Shown here: one piece after another, positions 59,308 to 64,000 of the stretch
How positions within the stretch are numbered: the first letter of the stretch is position 1
How the letters are laid out: each line of letters starts with the position of its first letter
Assembly: GCF_916700565.1 (NCBI RefSeq)
Contig: NZ_CAKAKO010000002.1
Coordinates: forward strand, 806,001-870,000
Direction of reading: 5' to 3'
Origin: Xenophilus sp. Marseille-Q4582
GTDB taxonomy: Bacteria; Pseudomonadota; Gammaproteobacteria; Burkholderiales; Burkholderiaceae_C
Length of the DNA stretch: 64,000 nt
The notes under the pieces: model-generated
Told to the model about the DNA's origin: nothing
The model's input: only the letters and a program-made list of their open reading frames with translations
Databases searched by the model: none
Program-made: the position numbers and the translations under genes

Positions 59308-61089
59308 ATGACCCTCTCCCTGCACGGCCTTCCCGTCGCCCGCGGCATCGCCATCGGGCGTGCCGTGCTGGTCGTCTCCAGCCGCCTCGACGTGGCGCAC
59401 TACTTCATCCAGCCCTGGGAGGTGGACGCCGAGATCGGCCGCCTGCGCACGGCCCGCGACGCGGTGAGCCAGGAACTGGTCCGGCTGCAGGCCAGCGTGT
59501 CGCAGATGACGCGCGAGGAAACGCCGCACGAGCTGGCGGCGCTGCTGGAAGTGCACCAGATGCTGCTGCAGGACGAGGCGCTCACCGAAGGCGTCAAGCA
59601 CTGGATCAGCGAGCGCCTGTACAACGCCGAATGGGCGCTGACCACGCAGCTGGAAGTGGTGGCGCGGCAGTTCGACGAGATGGAGGACCCCTACCTGCGC
59701 GAGCGCAAGGCCGACCTGGAACAGGTGGTGGAGCGCCTGCTGCGGCAGATGAAGGGCACGGCCGCCGTGCTGGCGCCCACGCCGCCGCCGCGCCGCGCAC
59801 GCACCGAGGGGGACGAAGACGAAGGCGACGGCTTCGACGCGCCGCTGGTGCTGGTGGCGCACGACCTGTCGCCGGCCGACATGCTGCAGTTCAAGAAGAG
59901 CGTGTTCGCGGGCTTCGTGACCGACGTGGGCGGCAAGACCTCGCACACGGCCATCGTGGCGCGCAGCATGGACATCCCGGCCGTAGTCGGCGCGCGCAGC
60001 GCCAGCCAGCTGGTGCGGCAGGACGACTGGGTCATCATCGACGGCGAGGCCGGCGTGGTGATCGTCGACCCCTCGCCCATCATCCTGGCCGAATACGGCT
60101 TCAAGCAGCGCCAGGGCGAGCTGGAGCGCGAACGGCTCTGGCGCCTGCGCCACAAGCCGGCCATCACGCTGGACGGCGAGCCGGTCGAACTGCTCGCCAA
60201 CATCGAGATGCCCGAGGACAGCGAGGCCGCCGTGAAGGCCGGCGCCGTGGGGGTGGGCCTGTTCCGCAGCGAATTCCTGTTCATGGGCCGCGAGGCGCGC
60301 AGCCTCACGCGCCTGCCCGACGAAGAAGAACAGTACGCGGCCTACCGCCGCGCCGTGGACGGCATGCGCGGCATGCCCGTCACCATCCGCACCATCGACA
60401 TCGGCGCCGACAAGCCGCTGGACGGCAAGGGCAGCAAGCAGGAATACCTGAACCCCGCGCTGGGCCTGCGCGCCATCCGCTGGAGCTTGGCGGAGCCGGC
60501 CATGTTCCTGGTGCAGCTGCGCGCCATCCTGCGCGCGGCGGCGCACGGGCCGGTGCAGCTGCTGATTCCCATGCTCGCGCATGCGCGCGAGATCCGGCAG
60601 ACGCTGGCGCTCCTCGAGCAGGCCCGCGCCGAGCTGCGCGGCCAGGGCATCCCGCAGGGCGAGGTGAAGCTGGGCGCGATGATCGAGATTCCGGCCGCCG
60701 CGCTGATGCTGCGCGTGTTCCTCAAGCACTTCGACTTCCTGTCCATCGGCACCAACGACCTGATCCAGTACACGCTGGCCATCGACCGCGCCGACGAGGC
60801 CGTGTCGCACCTGTACGACCCCTGCCACCCGGCCGTGCTGCGGCTGGTGGCCGACACCATCGCCGAATGCCGGCGCCAGGGCAAGGGCGTGAGCGTGTGC
60901 GGCGAGATGGCAGGCGACGTGCAGTTCACGCGCCTGCTGCTGGGCCTGGGCCTGCGCAGCTTCTCCATGCACCCGTCGCAGATCCTGGCCGTGAAGCAGG
61001 AAGTGCTGCGCGCCGACAGCGGCAAGCTGGCGCCCTGGGCGCAGCAGGTGCTGGACAGCGACGATCCGGCGGAACTGCTGGGCGCCTGA
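59308..61089 (+). CDS. ptsI: PTS enzyme I (phosphoenolpyruvate-protein phosphotransferase)
   Basis: This 593-residue protein has the swivelling-domain active site VGGKTSHTAIVAR, PEP-binding motifs RTIDIGADKPL and SIGTNDLIQYTLAIDRADEA, and Cys in VSVCGEMAG. An acidic linker (RRARTEGDEDEGDGF, near residue 170) makes it about 20 residues longer than E. coli EI. The 122-bp gap after ptsH holds GC-rich palindromes only. Confidence 0.96.
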   Translation: MTLSLHGLPVARGIAIGRAVLVVSSRLDVAHYFIQPWEVDAEIGRLRTARDAVSQELVRLQASVSQMTREETPHELAALLEVHQMLLQDEALTEGVKHWISERLYNAEWALTTQLEVVARQFDEMEDPYLRERKADLEQVVERLLRQMKGTAAVLAPTPPPRRARTEGDEDEGDGFDAPLVLVAHDLSPADMLQFKKSVFAGFVTDVGGKTSHTAIVARSMDIPAVVGARSASQLVRQDDWVIIDGEAGVVIVDPSPIILAEYGFKQRQGELERERLWRLRHKPAITLDGEPVELLANIEMPEDSEAAVKAGAVGVGLFRSEFLFMGREARSLTRLPDEEEQYAAYRRAVDGMRGMPVTIRTIDIGADKPLDGKGSKQEYLNPALGLRAIRWSLAEPAMFLVQLRAILRAAAHGPVQLLIPMLAHAREIRQTLALLEQARAELRGQGIPQGEVKLGAMIEIPAAALMLRVFLKHFDFLSIGTNDLIQYTLAIDRADEAVSHLYDPCHPAVLRLVADTIAECRRQGKGVSVCGEMAGDVQFTRLLLGLGLRSFSMHPSQILAVKQEVLRADSGKLAPWAQQVLDSDDPAELLGA

Positions 61090-61199
61090 GGCGCGCGCCT
61101 CGACAAAAAACGAAACACAACGCGACGCTGCCGAAAACCGCGCGCACGGCCTGCCGCGCACCATCAGGGCTCCTCAACCCCTTCTGCAAGGAGTCCTCG

Positions 61200-61574
61200 A
61201 TGTCCCACCGTTCTTCCTTCCTCGCCGCCGCCCTCGTCGCCCTGCTGGGTGCCACCACCGCCGCTCAGGCCGAGGACTACCACGCCCACAGCGCGCCCAC
61301 CGTGTCGGCCCTGAGCCGCGGCGCCGTGCAGGCCGAAGCGGTGCAGGCCGCGCAGGCCGCCGACCAGAACATCCCCGCCGTCGCCGTGCCGATGGGCGCC
61401 CTGGCGTCCTCGCGCAGCCGCGCCCAGGTGCAGGCCGAAGCCATGCTGGCCGCGCATGCGCCCGACCAGAACGTCACGCCCGGCTCGCGCGTGAACAGCA
61501 CCGTGATCTCCACGCTGCCCAACCCGGCCACCGCGCGCCTGCAGGCCGCCGGCCAGTTGCCGAGCGCGAACTGA
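61200..61574 (+). CDS. Small exported protein with tandem VQAEA...DQN motifs
   Basis: This 124-residue protein has a signal peptide ending TTAAQAEDY and two similar segments (SRGAVQAEAVQAAQAADQNI and RAQVQAEAMLAAHAPDQNV). It ends NSTVISTLPNPATARLQAAG. It is clearly paralogous to the mature part of the fusion at 35961-36304. A weak resemblance to DUF4148 (ALSRAEV-type start) is seen. The function is unknown. Confidence 0.82.
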   Translation: MSHRSSFLAAALVALLGATTAAQAEDYHAHSAPTVSALSRGAVQAEAVQAAQAADQNIPAVAVPMGALASSRSRAQVQAEAMLAAHAPDQNVTPGSRVNSTVISTLPNPATARLQAAGQLPSAN

Positions 61575-61627
61575 TTTCGCCGTCCCCATCGGCCTTGGCG
61601 CTCGCGCGCCTTCCTCAGGAGTTCCCA

Positions 61628-62089
61628 ATGAAGAAAAGCTGGATTCGCCGTTCCCTGTTCGGCCTCTTGGGCGCCGGCGTGCTGGCCGGCAGCCTGGCCG
61701 GGTGTGCCGGCCACCGCGACCGCGGCCCCGAGGGCGATGGCAGCGCCTTGCGCGCCCGCATGGTCGAGCGCATGGGCCACAAGCTGGACCTCGATGCCGC
61801 GCAGAAGCAGAAGCTGGACGTGCTGGCGCAAAAGCTCCAGGCGCAGCGCCAGAGCTTGCGCGGCGGCGCCGACCCGAAGGCCGGGCTGCGGGCGCTGATC
61901 GCGGGCGACAAGCTCGACCAGGCCGGGGCCCAACGCCTGCTGGACGAGAAGCTCAACGCGGTGCGCCTGGGCAGCCCCGAGGTGATTGCCGCGGCGGCCG
62001 ACTTCTACGATCACCTGCGCCCCGCGCAGCAGCAGCAGGTGCGCGAGTTCCTCGAGCGCGGCGGGCGCCGCTGGGGCCGCCACGGCTGA
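61628..62089 (+). CDS. Spy/CpxP-like periplasmic lipoprotein
   Basis: This 153-residue protein has a lipobox LAGSLAGC and a helical mature domain with the LDLDAAQKQKLDVLAQKLQA and FYDHLRPAQQQQVREFLERG elements of the Spy/CpxP/heavy-metal-sensor family. It is placed directly before a two-component pair, as cpxP is beside cpxRA, and probably senses or buffers envelope stress or metals. Confidence 0.82.
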   Translation: MKKSWIRRSLFGLLGAGVLAGSLAGCAGHRDRGPEGDGSALRARMVERMGHKLDLDAAQKQKLDVLAQKLQAQRQSLRGGADPKAGLRALIAGDKLDQAGAQRLLDEKLNAVRLGSPEVIAAAADFYDHLRPAQQQQVREFLERGGRRWGRHG

Positions 62090-62168
62090 GCCCAAGGCCC
62101 GGCGCCTGCCCGCCATGCCCTGCGGCCTCGTGATCGCGGCGTGTTACGGCGCGTCGCACAATCTGCCC

Positions 62169-62873
62169 ATGCCCCGCATCCTGCTGATCGACGACGACGC
62201 GCACCTGGCCGCGCCCCTGGCCAGCTATTTCGCGCGCTTCGACTGCACGCTCGACAGCGCGCAGCGCCCCAGCGAGGGCCTGGCGCGCCTGCGCGCCCAG
62301 GACTATGACGCGGCCATCCTCGACGTCATGCTGCCCGAGATGGACGGCTTCGCGCTGTGCCGCGAGATCCGCGCGCAGCCCGGCTTCGGCGACATTCCCA
62401 TCGTCATGCTCACGGCGCGCGGCGACGTGATGGACCGCGTGGTGGGCCTGGAGATGGGCGCCGACGACTACCTGCCCAAGCCCTTCGAGCCGCGCGAGCT
62501 GGTGGCGCGCGTGCAGACCATCCTGCGCCGCCAGCGCGTGCGCGCCGCGCCGGCCGCGCCCGACACGCTGCTGCGCTTCGAAGGCCTGAGCGTGGACCTC
62601 ACGCGCCGCCAGGTGCTGCGCCAGGGCGAGGCCGTGGCGCTGACCAGCACCGAGTTCGAGCTGCTGGCCCTCTTGGCGCGCGAGCCCGGCACGGTGTTCA
62701 GCCGCGACGACATCCTCAACCGCCTGCGCGGGCAGGAGGCCGACCTCTACACCCGCGCGGTGGACATCGTGGTGAGCCGGCTGCGCCGCAAGCTGGAGCC
62801 GCTGGACTGCATCAAGACGCTGCGCAACGCGGGCTACACGCTGGCGGCGGCCCCGGCCCCCGGCGCCCCATGA
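62169..62873 (+). CDS. OmpR/PhoB-family response regulator
   Basis: This 234-residue regulator has a receiver domain (IDDDAHLAAPLAS, phospho-Asp in DAAILDVMLPEMDGF, Lys in DDYLPKPFEPREL) and a winged-helix output domain (ALTSTEFELLALLAREPGTV, RLRRKLEPLDCIKTLRNAGY). It overlaps the sensor kinase gene by 4 bp. CpxR-like by context. Confidence 0.93.
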   Translation: MPRILLIDDDAHLAAPLASYFARFDCTLDSAQRPSEGLARLRAQDYDAAILDVMLPEMDGFALCREIRAQPGFGDIPIVMLTARGDVMDRVVGLEMGADDYLPKPFEPRELVARVQTILRRQRVRAAPAAPDTLLRFEGLSVDLTRRQVLRQGEAVALTSTEFELLALLAREPGTVFSRDDILNRLRGQEADLYTRAVDIVVSRLRRKLEPLDCIKTLRNAGYTLAAAPAPGAP

Positions 62874-64000
62874 AGACGCCGTTCGGCACCGTGCGCTGGC
62901 GCCGGTCGCTGCGCGTGCGGCTGGTGCTGCTGTTCATGCTGCTGGCGCTGGCCACGGCCGGCATCTTCATGGGCGGCGTCAAGCGCGCCTTCACCAGCGG
63001 CATGTCCGATGCCACGCGGCCCATGATCATCGACTACGCCGACCGGCTGGTGGCCGAGCTCGGCACGCCGCCCGACGTGGCGCGCGCGCAGGCCATGGTG
63101 GAGCGGCTGCCCATCACGCTGCAGATCAGCGGGCCGCAGGTCAACTGGTCTTCGATCTCCGACGGTCCCCGGCGCTGGCGCCACGGCCGCATTCCCGAGC
63201 AGGCGCTGGTGGACGAGCACGGCAACGACGAATGGTTCGTGCGCCGCTCGGCCGATGGCCACCGCATCGTCTTCGGCTGGTCGCCGCGGCTGTGGCGCAT
63301 CGTGCCGCATGCCACCGGCTGGGTCACGCTGGCGGCCCTGCTGGGCCTGGTGGCGCTGGCCTATGCCGTGGTGCAGCGGCTGCTGCGGCCGCTGATCGAC
63401 ATCCGCGAAGGCGCGCAGCGCTTCGGCCGCGGCGACTTCGCCACGCCCATTCCCGTGCGCCGCGCCGACGACCTGGGCGAGCTGGCACAGCGCATCAACA
63501 CCATGGCGCAGGACATCCAGGCCATGCTCGATGCCAAGCGCGCCCTGCTGCTGGCCATGAGCCACGAGCTGCGTTCCCCGCTGACGCGCGCGCGCCTCAA
63601 TGCCGAACTGCTGCCCGAGACCGGCGAGGGCGTGGCCGAACGCGCCGCGCTGCTGCGCGACCTGGGCGAAATGCGCGACCTGATCAGCGACCTGCTCGAA
63701 AGCGAGCGCCTGGCCAGCCCGCACGGTGCGCTGCAGCGTGAGCCGGTCGACCTGCCGCAACTGGCGCGCGAGGTGCTGGCCGAGCTGGCCGCGCGCGGCG
63801 GCGCCACGGGCGAGGCGGCACAGCGCGTGCGCATCGACGCCGCGCAGCTGCCCGAGCCGCCGGTGCTGGCGCTGGACCGCGCGCGCGTGCGCCTGCTGAT
63901 CCGCAACCTGCTCGACAACGCGCTGCGCCATGGCGAGGGCACGCTGCAGGCGCCCGTGCTGCAACTGCGCGCCGCCACCGATGGCGGCCCGGCCGTGGAG
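62870..64000 (+). CDS. Sensor histidine kinase, truncated by the window end
   Basis: 377 codons are visible: a first membrane helix (RLVLLFMLLALATAGIFMGG), a periplasmic domain (about 35-140), a second helix (GWVTLAALLGLVALAYAVV), HAMP, an H-box LAMSHELRSPLTRARLNAEL and the N-box RNLLDNALRHGEG. The ATP-binding G-boxes lie beyond 64000. It pairs with the preceding regulator and probably responds to envelope stress. Confidence 0.92.
   Translation, partial: MKTPFGTVRWRRSLRVRLVLLFMLLALATAGIFMGGVKRAFTSGMSDATRPMIIDYADRLVAELGTPPDVARAQAMVERLPITLQISGPQVNWSSISDGPRRWRHGRIPEQALVDEHGNDEWFVRRSADGHRIVFGWSPRLWRIVPHATGWVTLAALLGLVALAYAVVQRLLRPLIDIREGAQRFGRGDFATPIPVRRADDLGELAQRINTMAQDIQAMLDAKRALLLAMSHELRSPLTRARLNAELLPETGEGVAERAALLRDLGEMRDLISDLLESERLASPHGALQREPVDLPQLAREVLAELAARGGATGEAAQRVRIDAAQLPEPPVLALDRARVRLLIRNLLDNALRHGEGTLQAPVLQLRAATDGGPAVE

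Noticed and set aside
58432..61164. A 910-codon minus-strand ORF opposite the PTS genes
   Set aside because: It lies entirely antisense to MFS, EIIA, ptsH and ptsI, all of which have intact family motifs; the composition is typical of high-GC shadow frames.

Overview
The right half of the window is ordinary chromosome of a high-GC betaproteobacterium, most likely a member of the Comamonadaceae in Burkholderiales. This rests on an S3 protein with a long Gly/Arg/Asp/Ala-rich tail, the str/S10 ribosomal gene order, an incomplete PTS (EIIA-HPr-EI) and GC-rich codon use. There is no rRNA gene, so genus is not fixed. The left half (about 1-35960) is accessory DNA dominated by complete and broken copies of IS1071, the Tn3-family element typical of catabolic and IncP-1 plasmid DNA in this group.

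Layout. 1-492: debris of IS3-like and IS66-like transposases. 493-4009: a complete 3204-bp IS1071 (655-3858) bracketed by 162-bp and 151-bp extra copies of its own tnpA-distal end. 4010-15662: a hydroxyquinol (1,2,4-benzenetriol) catabolic cluster. It encodes a truncated FAD monooxygenase, a LysR regulator, an intradiol hydroxyquinol 1,2-dioxygenase, a YCII-family protein, a Dabb-family protein, maleylacetate reductase, an inserted IS5-family element, PcaIJ CoA-transferase, PcaF thiolase and a TRAP transporter whose binding protein carries a large internal deletion. Together these would take a phenolic (possibly chlorinated) substrate to succinyl-CoA and acetyl-CoA. 16127-17964: an overlapping two-gene unit, a compact HipA-like kinase and a partner resembling DUF3037. 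18212-18586: IS1182-like and IS66-like debris. 18587-23115: a second full IS1071, split by a second copy of the same IS5-family element.

23116-30550 is a piece of IncP-1 (beta-like) plasmid backbone. It holds iteron-bearing oriV, a YafQ/DinJ-type toxin-antitoxin pair, klcA, a small Cys-rich ORF, klcB, korC, kleA, kleE, kleF, korA, incC and korB, with KorA, KorB and KorC operators in their expected places. trfA, tra and trb are absent from the window. 30551-35960 is a wreck of IS1071 fragments, one complete IS21-family element (31453-33974) and part of a second IS21-like element. It ends where an IS1071 tnpA fragment is joined in frame to a chromosomal gene for a small exported protein.

36305-64000 is chromosomal. 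It carries a CorA-type transporter, hemB and hemJ (divergent), a VanZ protein, a 2Fe-2S ferredoxin-like protein, an alpha/beta hydrolase and a D,D-carboxypeptidase. Next come rpsL-rpsG-fusA-tuf-rpsJ and rplC-rplD-rplW-rplB-rpsS-rplV-rpsC-rplP-rpmC-rpsQ. These are followed by a peroxiredoxin, a GNAT enzyme, cytochrome b561, cytochrome c', a TlpA-like protein, a lipoprotein and MFS pair, EIIA-ptsH-ptsI, a paralogue of the exported protein fused at 35960, a Spy/CpxP-like lipoprotein, and a response regulator with its sensor kinase, which runs off the window end.

Most notable items: the HipA-like kinase pair; the YCII protein as a candidate chlorohydroxyquinol dechlorinase; the trfA-less IncP-1 control and partition block next to essential chromosome; the nested IS1071 ends with no matching target duplications; the in-frame tnpA fusion; and a shared promoter motif driving rpsL and rplC.
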